From JAGOSP01 sp964428075 (GTDB lineage: Bacteria; Patescibacteriota; Minisyncoccia; Moranbacterales; UBA1568): 6,057 nt of DNA. The stretch covers positions 1 through 6,057 of the forward strand of contig CAYRWQ010000032.1 of NCBI GenBank assembly GCA_964428075.1. Reading direction: 5' to 3'. Shown piece by piece: positions 1 through 6,053 of the stretch. The translations under genes and the position numbers were made by a program. How positions within the stretch are numbered: the first letter of the stretch is position 1; each line of letters begins with the position of its first letter. The notes under the pieces were generated by a model. It was given only the letters and a program-made list of their open reading frames with translations, searched no databases and was not told the DNA's origin.

Positions 1-767
1 AGTCGCTCCCAAGGTGTTCCTTGCGCGTGGAGACGGATCACCTCGTCGATCATCCCGATTTCAAAACGAGCAAGGAGTCGCTCTCGGATGCGTTGGTGAA
101 GAATACTCTTCGGCGGATTGAGAACCATGATTGCGTAAGCATGATCAGGATCGGCAGCGTGTCGTGGATGGCGGGTGATTGGTGGCACCGCACCGAGCGC
201 GTTGACGATCTCCAGGGCACGCATGAGACGAAATGGATTTTTTCGGTCGATGGCTTTGGCTCGTTTCGGGTCTTGGGTTTCTAGTAACGCGAACAGCTCA
301 TCATCAGTTTTTTGAGCGATAGTTTCTCGGAAGACAGGATCGGGCGGGACAGAAGGAAGCGCGGTGTCTTCGAGCAGTGCTTGAATCCAGAAATGAGTTC
401 CACCGCACAGGATCGGTTGTTTGCTTCGGGAATAGATATCGTCGATGGCAGAGCGGGCATCGCGAAGGAAGTGCGAAATATTATATTCTTCGTTGGGATT
501 AGCGATATCGATGAGGTGATGTCTGATACCTTGAGAAAAGAAGTTGAGTGCGGTTTCTGTGGTTGTGTCGCGCGAAGGCGGAGTGTGAGCATCTCGTGTC
601 ACTTTTCCGGTGCCGATATCCATACCACGATATACTTGACGGCTGTCGGCCGAAATGACTTCTCCATTTAGGTGGTGCGCGATTGTGATAGCCGCATCTG
701 ACTTGCCCGAGGCAGTTGGCCCGGCGATCACGATGATGCGTCTTATCGGTTGATTGATCTTATGCAT
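1..767 (-). CDS. miaA: tRNA dimethylallyltransferase MiaA, C-terminus cut by window edge
   Basis: MiaA transfers a dimethylallyl group from DMAPP to N6 of adenine 37 in tRNAs that read codons starting with U. This stabilises codon-anticodon pairing, and the enzyme is cytosolic. Reading the minus strand from the ATG at 767 gives 255 open codons to the window edge; the family is usually about 300 residues, so some 45-60 are missing. Visible landmarks in order are the P-loop GPTASGKS (residues 16-23), SADSRQVYRGMDIGTGK (39-55) with the conserved Asp at 41, the substrate loop PNEEYNISHF (91-100), CGGTHFWIQALL (121-132), the DPKRAKAIDRKNPFRLMRALE block (166-186), and RIRERLLARFEIGMIDEV (227-243). 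The start is firm because the P-loop begins at residue 16 and no other start codon lies in frame nearby. It sits 45 bp downstream of the dnaE stop, so it is probably in the same transcript. No Shine-Dalgarno sequence precedes it; the leader is almost all pyrimidine. The identification is secure from motifs alone. Confidence 0.96.
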   Translation of the reverse strand, partial: MHKINQPIRRIIVIAGPTASGKSDAAITIAHHLNGEVISADSRQVYRGMDIGTGKVTRDAHTPPSRDTTTETALNFFSQGIRHHLIDIANPNEEYNISHFLRDARSAIDDIYSRSKQPILCGGTHFWIQALLEDTALPSVPPDPVFRETIAQKTDDELFALLETQDPKRAKAIDRKNPFRLMRALEIVNALGAVPPITRHPRHAADPDHAYAIMVLNPPKSILHQRIRERLLARFEIGMIDEVIRLHAQGTPWER

Positions 768-798
768 ACAGAGTGAGAGAAGAAGGGTGAGGAGAAAA
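768..798 (-). other. pyrimidine-rich dnaE-miaA spacer without Shine-Dalgarno
   Basis: Read on the coding strand, the 31 bases directly before the miaA ATG contain only three purines and no AGGAG-like stretch. The whole dnaE-miaA spacer is 45 bp. Translation of miaA therefore cannot rely on a classical Shine-Dalgarno contact. Non-SD initiation or re-initiation after dnaE is the likely mode, which is inference. I see no hairpin with a U-run here, so no terminator separates the two genes. Confidence 0.5.
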
Positions 799-812
799 CA
801 GAGTGATGAGTA

Positions 813-3800
813 TCAGAATGTGTGGCTATCACTGATTGATTCCACTCCCGTCAGTTCCCGTATTTGTTTGAGGACAGCCTCATCGGTGTCGATATGAAAG
901 GGAGTCTCAATGGTCGTACCGTGCACGGTGACGAATACCTGTGTTGATCCTCCTTTGACGGTTCGCAGAAATGCGGAAAGCGCACTGATCAAGTGTGTAT
1001 CTGCCTGTTTTGTCATGGTGATGCATAGCTGTGGGGTTTTGTCCGCATTGTTTTCGGAAGCGGATTTTGCTCGGGTGATCCGGATACGTTCAAATTGAGA
1101 GAGGGTATCCGCAGAGAGGCGTTCGGCGCTTTCGGCGATACAGCGCCATTGTCCATCTCTATAGGAAGCGCGGGCATCGATGATGACGATGTCGTCTTCT
1201 CTCCAAAAATCATCGGTTTGCTCGGCGGTCTTCCCAAAGACGAGCACCTCGGCACGACCCGTGAGATCTTCGAGTCCGATAAAAAACATCGGATGGCCGT
1301 TTTTGGTGATAACGCGTCTTGCGGCGGTCACGATACCACCGATACGGATGCGAGTTTCTGGCTCTTGTTTTTCTATTTCAGCAAGCGGCGTCGTCGTTTC
1401 CATAAAGTAGTGGCGATAATCGGAGACTGGATGTCCGGTGACGTAGAGGCCGAGCAATTCTTTCTCCCATATGAGGCGTTGTTGTTTTGAGGCCGGGATA
1501 GCGCGGGCTAGACTGATCTTGGTTTTGGGAAGCGGCATGGCACCGAAGAGACCTTGCGTGTGGGTTTCGGCAAGAGTGGAGGATTGCTTACCGTATCGAA
1601 TGACTGCATCAATGCTTTCGAGAATTTGTTCACGCTCACCGAGTGTGTCGAGAGCACCGACTTTTGTGAGTGCCTCAACAGATTTCTTGTTGAGATCTTT
1701 TGTTTGGACGCGTTCGACGAAATCTTCCAGGGTGGCGAATTTTCCTCCTCGTTCGCGTTCTTTGACGATTTCTTGAGCACAGACTGAACCGACGTTTTTG
1801 ATGGCTTTGAGGCCGAAACGGATACGTTCAATACCATCGTCGCCTCGGATGACCGCGAAGTCCTCAAAGCTTTCATTGATATTTGGTTCAAGGACTTCAA
1901 GTCCAATTTCTCTGGCTTCGCGCACTTCGATTGCGATGCGATCGGTGTCATTTTGGTCACTGGTGAGGAGTGCGGCCATGAATTCGGCTGGATAGTGTGC
2001 TTTGAGATATGCGGTCTGGTATCCGATCATGGCATAACATGCGGCATGGGAACGGTTGAATCCGTAGCCGGCGAACGGTTCGATAAAGTCAAAGACTTGT
2101 TCTGCGATGTGTTTGGTAATGTCGTTTTTTACGCAACCTTCGATAAACTTGGTGCGCTGTTCGGCAACCAGTTCTTTTATTTTTTTACCGACCGCTTTGC
2201 GGAGCACATCAGCTTCGCCGAGAGAGAACCCTGCGAGATCGCGCGCGATTTGCATGAGCTGTTCTTGATACACAGCAACACCGTAGGTGTTCTCGAGTAT
2301 CGGTTTGAGTTTTGGATGAAGATATTCAACCTGTTTGGTGCCATGCTTGCCACCAATAAAGTCGGGGATATATTCCATTGGTCCTGGTCGGTAGAGGGCG
2401 ACCATAGCGATGATGTCTTCGAAGATGGTGGGTTTGAGTTGTTTGAGATAGCGTTTCATGCCGGTTGATTCGAGTTGAAACACACCGGTCGTGCGAGCTT
2501 CCTGGAGCACCTGATAGGTGGCGAGGTCATCGATTGGCAGCTTGTCCATAATGTCGGAGATGGAGGTCGTGTGTAGATCGAGGTGGAGCGTCTTGGCGAG
2601 AACCTCCATTTTTCCGAGGGCGCGGACGATACGCAGTGTGTTTTGGAGGATAGTAAGGTTCTTGAGACCCAAGAAGTCCATTTTTAGTAGGCCGATTTTT
2701 TCGACCGCGTTGTTTTTAGTCGAGGCGGCGTATTGGGTGACCACGCCTTCACGTGAACCGGAAATACGCTGGAGTGGTGTATATTCGGTGACTGGGTCTT
2801 TGGTGATTACTACACCGCAGGCGTGCATGGAGGCGTGACGAGCCAGGCCTTCAATTTTTTGCGCATTGTTGACGAGACGACGCACCTCGGCATTGTTTTC
2901 GTAATGTGTTTTGAATTCGGACACTTCTTCGAGCGCCTTACTGATCGAAGTGAACATAGGAATCATCTTGGCGGTCTGGTCGCAGAGCGAGAGCGGGGTT
3001 CCGAGGGCGCGTCCGACATCTCGGATGGCTGCGCGAGCTGCCATGGTACCAAAGGTGATGATTTGCGCGACATGGTCGGCCCCGAAACGTTCACGCACAT
3101 AGTCAAGGACGTCTTCACGATGATCGTCCGCGAAGTCCATATCGATGTCCGGCATGGAAATACGTTCTGGATTGAGAAAACGTTCAAAAAGGAGATCGAA
3201 GCGTATTGGGTCGAGGTTCGTAATACCGGTCAGATAGGCTACGAAAGAACCAGCTGCCGATCCGCGACCCGGTCCGACGATGATACTGTGATTTTTTGCC
3301 CAATTCACAAAATCTTGCACGATCAAGAAATACGATGCAAAGCCGGTTTTGGCGATGATATCTAATTCGTATTCGAGCCGTTGCGTTTGTTCCTCAGTAG
3401 CCTCGATATCCCCGAAGCGTTTGAGGAAACCAGCGTGACAGAGCTCGCGCAGACAGCCATCAGGAGTTATTCCCTCAGGGAGTGGGTAGACGGGCAGGTG
3501 GTTGATACCGAAAGTGAAGGAGAAATGGCAGACGTCAGCGATTTTTTGTGTGTTTTCGATGGCATCTGAGAAATCCGCACAAGCATCTATCATTTCTTCG
3601 GAACTGCGGAGCGAGAGATCAAGCGACATCATGGAGAAACGATCTCGGTCATCGACACGTTTGTTGTCGCGGATGCAGAGGAGGGTGTCTTGGACGGGTG
3701 CGTCTTCACGTCGGACATAGTGCACATCATTGGCGGCCACGAGTGGGATGCCTGTTTCACGGGAGAGTGCGATGAGTCCTTGGTTGACGGTTGTTTGGAC

Positions 3801-4304
3801 TTCGTGATCGGGATGGGGTTGGATTTCGAGATAGAAATTTTCGGCTCCAAAAATATCCTGATACTCGAGAGCAGTCAGCTTGGCGCGATCAGAGTCACCA
3901 TATCGAAGCTCGGAAGGCACTTCGCCTTGCAGTGAGCCAGAGAGCGCGATAAGCCCTTCGTGGTATTGGCGGAGTAGAGCTTTGTCGGTGCGGGGTTTGT
4001 AGTAGAAACCATCGAGTTGGGCGATGGAGATGATTTTGAGAAGATTCTTGTAGCCAGTTTCGTTCTTAACGAGGAGAACGATGGTGTTTCGGCGACGGTC
4101 TTCGGCGGTGTTATTTTTACTGTGGAGGTCACGACAAACATACATTTCTGCTCCGATGATGGCCTTGATGCCGTACTCTTTGGCTTTGGTATAAAATTCT
4201 ACCGCGCCATAGAGTACCGAGGTATCAGTGAGGGCAAGTGCGGTTTGTCCGAGTTCTTTAGCACGTGCTAAGAGTTCTTCTGGTCGGCCGAGAGCGGTGA
4301 GCAG
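813..4304 (-). CDS. dnaE: DNA polymerase III subunit alpha (DnaE), first ~14 codons lost in gap
   Basis: This is the C-family replicative polymerase that copies the chromosome within the replisome. The frame is open from the gap edge at 4304 to a TGA at 813-815, giving 1163 visible residues; family members are about 1150-1200. The first visible residues, LLTALGRPEELLARAKELG, align with the family's SLLDGA region, so only the HxH start of the PHP domain is missing. From 4304 the order is PHP domain (to about residue 300); palm and fingers with GPGRGSAAGS (344-353), the catalytic pair in MPDIDMDF (Asp 386 and 388) and the third Asp in LLKMDFLGL (543); LYRPGPMEYIPDFI, YQEQLMQIA and FAGYGFNRSHAACYA (about 744-758); a helix-hairpin-helix region near 830-855; a poor clamp-binding candidate TQGLF (916-920); LYVTGHP (953-959); an OB fold (about 985-1060); and a small C-terminal domain. 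An ATG at 4145 is internal: 53 conserved residues lie upstream. The polymerase looks active. PHP metal ligands are partly replaced (LTDT for LTDH, SGSLQGE for SACLAGE). miaA follows 45 bp downstream. Confidence 0.98.
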   Translation of the reverse strand: MLTALGRPEELLARAKELGQTALALTDTSVLYGAVEFYTKAKEYGIKAIIGAEMYVCRDLHSKNNTAEDRRRNTIVLLVKNETGYKNLLKIISIAQLDGFYYKPRTDKALLRQYHEGLIALSGSLQGEVPSELRYGDSDRAKLTALEYQDIFGAENFYLEIQPHPDHEVQTTVNQGLIALSRETGIPLVAANDVHYVRREDAPVQDTLLCIRDNKRVDDRDRFSMMSLDLSLRSSEEMIDACADFSDAIENTQKIADVCHFSFTFGINHLPVYPLPEGITPDGCLRELCHAGFLKRFGDIEATEEQTQRLEYELDIIAKTGFASYFLIVQDFVNWAKNHSIIVGPGRGSAAGSFVAYLTGITNLDPIRFDLLFERFLNPERISMPDIDMDFADDHREDVLDYVRERFGADHVAQIITFGTMAARAAIRDVGRALGTPLSLCDQTAKMIPMFTSISKALEEVSEFKTHYENNAEVRRLVNNAQKIEGLARHASMHACGVVITKDPVTEYTPLQRISGSREGVVTQYAASTKNNAVEKIGLLKMDFLGLKNLTILQNTLRIVRALGKMEVLAKTLHLDLHTTSISDIMDKLPIDDLATYQVLQEARTTGVFQLESTGMKRYLKQLKPTIFEDIIAMVALYRPGPMEYIPDFIGGKHGTKQVEYLHPKLKPILENTYGVAVYQEQLMQIARDLAGFSLGEADVLRKAVGKKIKELVAEQRTKFIEGCVKNDITKHIAEQVFDFIEPFAGYGFNRSHAACYAMIGYQTAYLKAHYPAEFMAALLTSDQNDTDRIAIEVREAREIGLEVLEPNINESFEDFAVIRGDDGIERIRFGLKAIKNVGSVCAQEIVKERERGGKFATLEDFVERVQTKDLNKKSVEALTKVGALDTLGEREQILESIDAVIRYGKQSSTLAETHTQGLFGAMPLPKTKISLARAIPASKQQRLIWEKELLGLYVTGHPVSDYRHYFMETTTPLAEIEKQEPETRIRIGGIVTAARRVITKNGHPMFFIGLEDLTGRAEVLVFGKTAEQTDDFWREDDIVIIDARASYRDGQWRCIAESAERLSADTLSQFERIRITRAKSASENNADKTPQLCITMTKQADTHLISALSAFLRTVKGGSTQVFVTVHGTTIETPFHIDTDEAVLKQIRELTGVESISDSHTF

Positions 4305-4404
4305 NNNNNNNNNNNNNNNNNNNNNNNNNNNNNNNNNNNNNNNNNNNNNNNNNNNNNNNNNNNNNNNNNNNNNNNNNNNNNNNNNNNNNNNNNNNNNNNN
4401 NNNN
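4305..4404. other. assembly gap of exactly 100 N
   Basis: One hundred consecutive N bases. The round length suggests a placeholder for a gap of unknown size. It hides the start codon, the ribosome binding site and about 14 N-terminal codons of dnaE. If the size were correct, about 55-60 bases would remain for the dnaE 5' untranslated region. Protein-like text that spans the Ns in other frames is meaningless. Confidence 0.97.
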
Positions 4405-4459
4405 GCGAACAGAATACAAAATGACCGATCGGGTACGTCAAAAATATCAAACGAGGTTT

Positions 4460-4465
4460 ATTATA
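4460..4465 (-). promoter_or_regulatory. possible -10 box of the dnaE promoter
   Basis: A perfect TATAAT reads on the minus strand toward dnaE. No good -35 hexamer lies 16-18 bases upstream (CTCCTA at 17), and the TGn extension is absent. Transcription would start near 4453 and reach dnaE across the gap. An overlapping candidate, TGC followed by TACACT, lies just upstream at 4471-4479. The assignment rests on one hexamer and on orientation only. Confidence 0.35.
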
Positions 4466-4618
4466 AGCCAAGTGTAGCAGGTTAGGAGAAAAATGGAAGC
4501 TACATTGCTCTAGGGCGCATCATGACCTGAGATGTGGATGAAGGAGCATGAGGGGTATCGCCTGCTTGCCAGAAAGTGGAACGAGTGATATTTTCATTCT
4601 AGCCAAAAAAAGGGTAAC

Positions 4619-4627
4619 TGGTATACT
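4619..4627 (+). promoter_or_regulatory. extended -10 promoter candidate for yjbQ
   Basis: TGG followed by TATACT forms an extended -10 element (TGnTATAnT type) 70 bases before the yjbQ ATG. The -35 position has no match to TTGACA, which is tolerated by extended -10 promoters. Predicted start near 4634 gives a leader of about 60 nt that contains a second ATACTAG copy and both CTCATTCT repeats. Confidence 0.45.
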
Positions 4628-4641
4628 AGTGAGGATACTAG
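4623..4641 (+). repeat. paired ATACTAG direct repeat overlapping the -10 box
   Basis: ATACTAG occurs at 4623-4629 and again at 4635-4641, a 12-base period. The first copy overlaps the proposed -10 element and the second covers the predicted start site. The position would suit an operator, but two 7-mers can also arise by chance. Confidence 0.4.
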
Positions 4642-4650
4642 CCGTAAGGT

Positions 4651-4672
4651 CTCATTCTTGGGGGCTCATTCT
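4651..4672 (+). repeat. paired CTCATTCT direct repeat in the yjbQ leader
   Basis: CTCATTCT occurs at 4651-4658 and again at 4665-4672, separated by TGGGGG. It lies in the proposed 5' untranslated region, 24 bases before the yjbQ ATG. It could be a protein or RNA binding site or a chance duplication; the sequence alone cannot tell. Confidence 0.4.
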
Positions 4673-4696
4673 AATCCTTGAGATGTATTGTATATT

Positions 4697-5143
4697 ATGC
4701 GTATCGTGAATCAAATCATTCAGCTTTCGACGACCGCGACACTCGACTTTATAGATATCACTGATAAGATCCAGAAAAAGATCAAAGCCTCTGGTATCAA
4801 AGATGGTGTTATTAATATTCAGAGTTTACATACCACAGTGGCTGTCATTGTGAATGAAGCGGAGCCGCTTTTGATTGAGGATATGAAGGTGCTTCTTGAA
4901 AAACTCGCTCCACGATCATACAAATATCTGCATGATAATTTTGAGATTCGAACCGAACATATGTCACCGGGTGAATATATCAACGGGCATGCTCACAATA
5001 AGGCTATCCATTTGCCGACCTCGACACTGCTGAATGTTCTTGGGAAACGATTACAGCTTGGTACTTGGCAGCGGGTTTTTGTCGTTGAGCTTGATCAGGC
5101 TCGACCTCGTCAAATTGCCCTACAAATCATGGGAGTGTCGTAG
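4697..5143 (+). CDS. yjbQ: YjbQ/UPF0047 family protein
   Basis: This is a small, single-domain, probably cytosolic protein of the secondary thiamine-phosphate synthase-like (YjbQ, UPF0047) family, which is widespread in bacteria and archaea. Some members have been reported to substitute weakly for ThiE in thiamine synthesis, but the physiological role is not settled. It has 148 residues from the ATG at 4697; the family is usually 130-145. Family signatures are SLHTTVAVIVNE (about 43-54), YLHD (77-80), NGHAHNKA (96-103, the His cluster thought to form the active site), LGTWQRVFVVELD (121-133) and ARPRQ (135-139). An in-frame TTG at 4688 would add three residues; the ATG fits better. No strong Shine-Dalgarno site is visible for either start. 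It ends in TAG. The next gene starts 140 bp later from its own promoter, so these two are probably not a tight operon. No thiamine gene or TPP riboswitch is seen nearby, so context does not support a thiamine role. Confidence 0.93.
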   Translation: MRIVNQIIQLSTTATLDFIDITDKIQKKIKASGIKDGVINIQSLHTTVAVIVNEAEPLLIEDMKVLLEKLAPRSYKYLHDNFEIRTEHMSPGEYINGHAHNKAIHLPTSTLLNVLGKRLQLGTWQRVFVVELDQARPRQIALQIMGVS

Positions 5144-5168
5144 TGTGGCCGTCGACACCTGATTGGTA

Positions 5169-5196
5169 TTGACAATTTTTGTTTTTGGTGTATATT
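5169..5196 (+). promoter_or_regulatory. near-consensus sigma70-type promoter
   Basis: A perfect TTGACA (-35) at 5169-5174 and TATATT (-10) at 5191-5196 are separated by 16 bases that include a T-rich run. This is the best promoter in the window. Predicted transcription starts near 5203, giving a leader of about 80 nt before the ATG at 5283. It begins 25 bases after the yjbQ stop and drives the downstream unknown gene. Confidence 0.8.
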
Positions 5197-5199
5197 ACT

Positions 5200-5266
5200 C
5201 GTGCATGGTGGGCTGGCACGTGTCCATCTGGTTCTTTGATTCAGTTATTTTGGCCGGATTTGGCCA
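5200..5266 (+). other. potential hairpins in the leader of the unknown gene
   Basis: Two short inverted repeats lie between the predicted transcription start and the ribosome binding site. CGTGC at 5200-5204 pairs with GCACG at 5216-5220, and TGGCC at 5251-5255 pairs with GGCCA at 5262-5266. The second stem ends 7 bases before the AGGA element. Both are only 5 bp, so a regulatory role is speculative. The leader is also open in frame with the gene, including an ATG at 5205. Confidence 0.35.
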
Positions 5267-5273
5267 GAAAGGC

Positions 5274-5277
5274 AGGA
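5274..5277 (+). promoter_or_regulatory. Shine-Dalgarno site that fixes the start at 5283
   Basis: AGGA lies five bases before the ATG at 5283. This favours that codon over in-frame upstream starts, including the ATG at 5205, which lies almost at the predicted transcription start and has no ribosome binding site. Confidence 0.7.
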
Positions 5278-5282
5278 ATATC

Positions 5283-5936
5283 ATGTCTCAGGTAAGATAT
5301 TATCAACCCTCTCCTTTTCGTGGGTCTGTTGCATCTGTTGTGCCTAGAGAGCCGCTTGCTGCGTATTTGGATGTGGCTGTTCGCCACTGTCAAACAGCTC
5401 GGGCCCCCGAGTTGAATAGTGAGGGAGTTGTGCGGCTTGTGTGGTCGCATATTCAATCGGCATTCGGGCAAGATTCTGATCGGATTCGAGAGTTAGTAAC
5501 CTTACTGCATGCATTTGATGTCAAGCGCTGTACTGCCGCGTACGACACAACCGCCATCACCTACGCGATGTGGCAGAAGGGCTTGCCCATTCTTCAGGGT
5601 GTGAGTCCCGGGGAGTTGTTTGCAGCGACACTCTTGTACCCGGTAGGGATAGGATTGCTCGCAGAATACCAGATGAGCCGTGTAGCTCACTTACGGGGAG
5701 AGGAGAGTGAATCCCCAACGACTTTGCTGCAATGGGTCATCTGGATTGCGGTAGTGATCGAGCAAATACGCCGGGAACGAAAGATAGTGCGTGTCGATAT
5801 CGACCTCGTCTGCGACGACGCGGATTTCATGCGAGTTTCCGGGAGTTTAGTGGAAAATCCTGACCAGCCAAAGTGCCAACAATTGTTCATGCAGGCTGTT
5901 TCTGGGGCGGTTCGTGTCTCGGCTTTACCAGTGTGA
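5283..5936 (+). CDS. unrecognised 217-residue protein, possible degenerate HD/HDOD-like domain
   Basis: I do not recognise this protein. It has 217 residues from an ATG with a good Shine-Dalgarno site; the frame extends upstream, but the promoter lies inside that extension. There is no signal peptide. It appears largely helical and soluble: a disordered-looking N-terminus (1-22), helices around 23-80, then YDTTAITYAMW (87-97), ELFAATLLYPVG (111-122), a hydrophobic helix LLQWVIWIAVVIEQI (138-152) followed by a basic run RRERK (153-157), and a C-terminal part with VDIDLVCDDADF (161-172). The 87-122 spacing resembles HD or HDOD domains, where a helix with His is followed by LLHDIG. Here LLYPVG stands in that place, so the metal-binding His-Asp would be lost. 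That likeness is my inference from pattern and is weak. The hydrophobic helix is too short for a confident membrane span. The gene has its own promoter and terminator and so looks monocistronic, which supports it being a real, expressed gene. Confidence 0.85.
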   Translation: MSQVRYYQPSPFRGSVASVVPREPLAAYLDVAVRHCQTARAPELNSEGVVRLVWSHIQSAFGQDSDRIRELVTLLHAFDVKRCTAAYDTTAITYAMWQKGLPILQGVSPGELFAATLLYPVGIGLLAEYQMSRVAHLRGEESESPTTLLQWVIWIAVVIEQIRRERKIVRVDIDLVCDDADFMRVSGSLVENPDQPKCQQLFMQAVSGAVRVSALPV

Positions 5937-5963
5937 TGAGGCCTCTGAGGTGTCCTTAATTGC

Positions 5964-6000
5964 AAGCCCGTTATCTACAAAGATATTCGGGCTTTTTGTT
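5964..6000 (+). terminator. Rho-independent terminator of the unknown gene
   Basis: AAGCCCG (5964-5970) pairs with CGGGCTT (5988-5994). An inner stem TATCT/AGATA (5972-5976 with 5981-5985) closes a four-base loop ACAA. The stem runs into TTTTT G TTT. It lies 27 bases after the stop codon at 5934-5936. No U-run follows on the other strand, so it works in one direction only. Confidence 0.9.
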
Positions 6001-6032
6001 TATTCAGACTGGCACTTGTTTTGGGTTCATAT

Positions 6033-6053
6033 TTCTTATCTCGTAGATGAGAA
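6033..6053. repeat. 9-bp inverted repeat at the right edge
   Basis: TTCTTATCT (6033-6041) pairs with AGATGAGAA (6045-6053), with one G-T pair as RNA and a three-base loop CGT. No T-run is visible before the window ends. It could be an operator or leader of the next gene, or part of a longer element beyond the edge. An ATG at 6047 lies inside the right arm and has no ribosome binding site. Confidence 0.45.

Larger units (their letters stand above)
4405..4696. other. non-coding region between the gap and yjbQ
   Basis: About 290 bases hold no convincing gene. Two minimal reading frames exist on the plus strand. One is a six-codon ATG frame (4493-4513) preceded by AGGAG only four bases upstream. 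The other is a frame of about 49 codons (4532-4681) with no ribosome binding site and no recognisable protein character. The region most likely holds divergent promoters for dnaE and yjbQ plus the yjbQ leader. I see no tRNA, riboswitch or terminator that I can defend. Confidence 0.5.

Noticed and set aside
312..671. Plus-strand open frame of 119 codons at the left end
   Set aside because: It is antisense to miaA, whose P-loop and other motifs read continuously on the minus strand.
1953..2468. Plus-strand open frame of 171 codons inside dnaE
   Set aside because: It lies wholly antisense to a DnaE frame with unmistakable motifs. The other plus-strand open frames between 813 and 4304 are shadows for the same reason.
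4228..4485. Open frames on both strands running through the N block
   Set aside because: They exist only because N codons are not stops; the real frame at 4146-4304 is the DnaE N-terminus.
4493..4513. Six-codon frame after AGGAG, a possible leader peptide
   Set aside because: The SD spacing is only four bases, the peptide has no run of a regulatory amino acid, and no attenuator follows.
4532..4681. Small plus-strand frame of about 49 codons upstream of yjbQ
   Set aside because: It has no Shine-Dalgarno site or recognisable protein features, and it overlaps the likely yjbQ promoter.
5143..5157. Possible terminator after yjbQ
   Set aside because: Only a 4-bp GTGT/ACAC stem forms and no U-run follows it directly; the T-rich stretch belongs to the downstream promoter spacer.
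5938..5950. GAGGCCTC palindrome followed by TGAGG after the last stop
   Set aside because: It is short, has no T-run, and the true terminator is clear 14 bases downstream.
5241..5965. Three minus-strand open frames opposite the unknown gene
   Set aside because: The plus-strand gene has a promoter, ribosome binding site and terminator in order; the minus frames have none of these.
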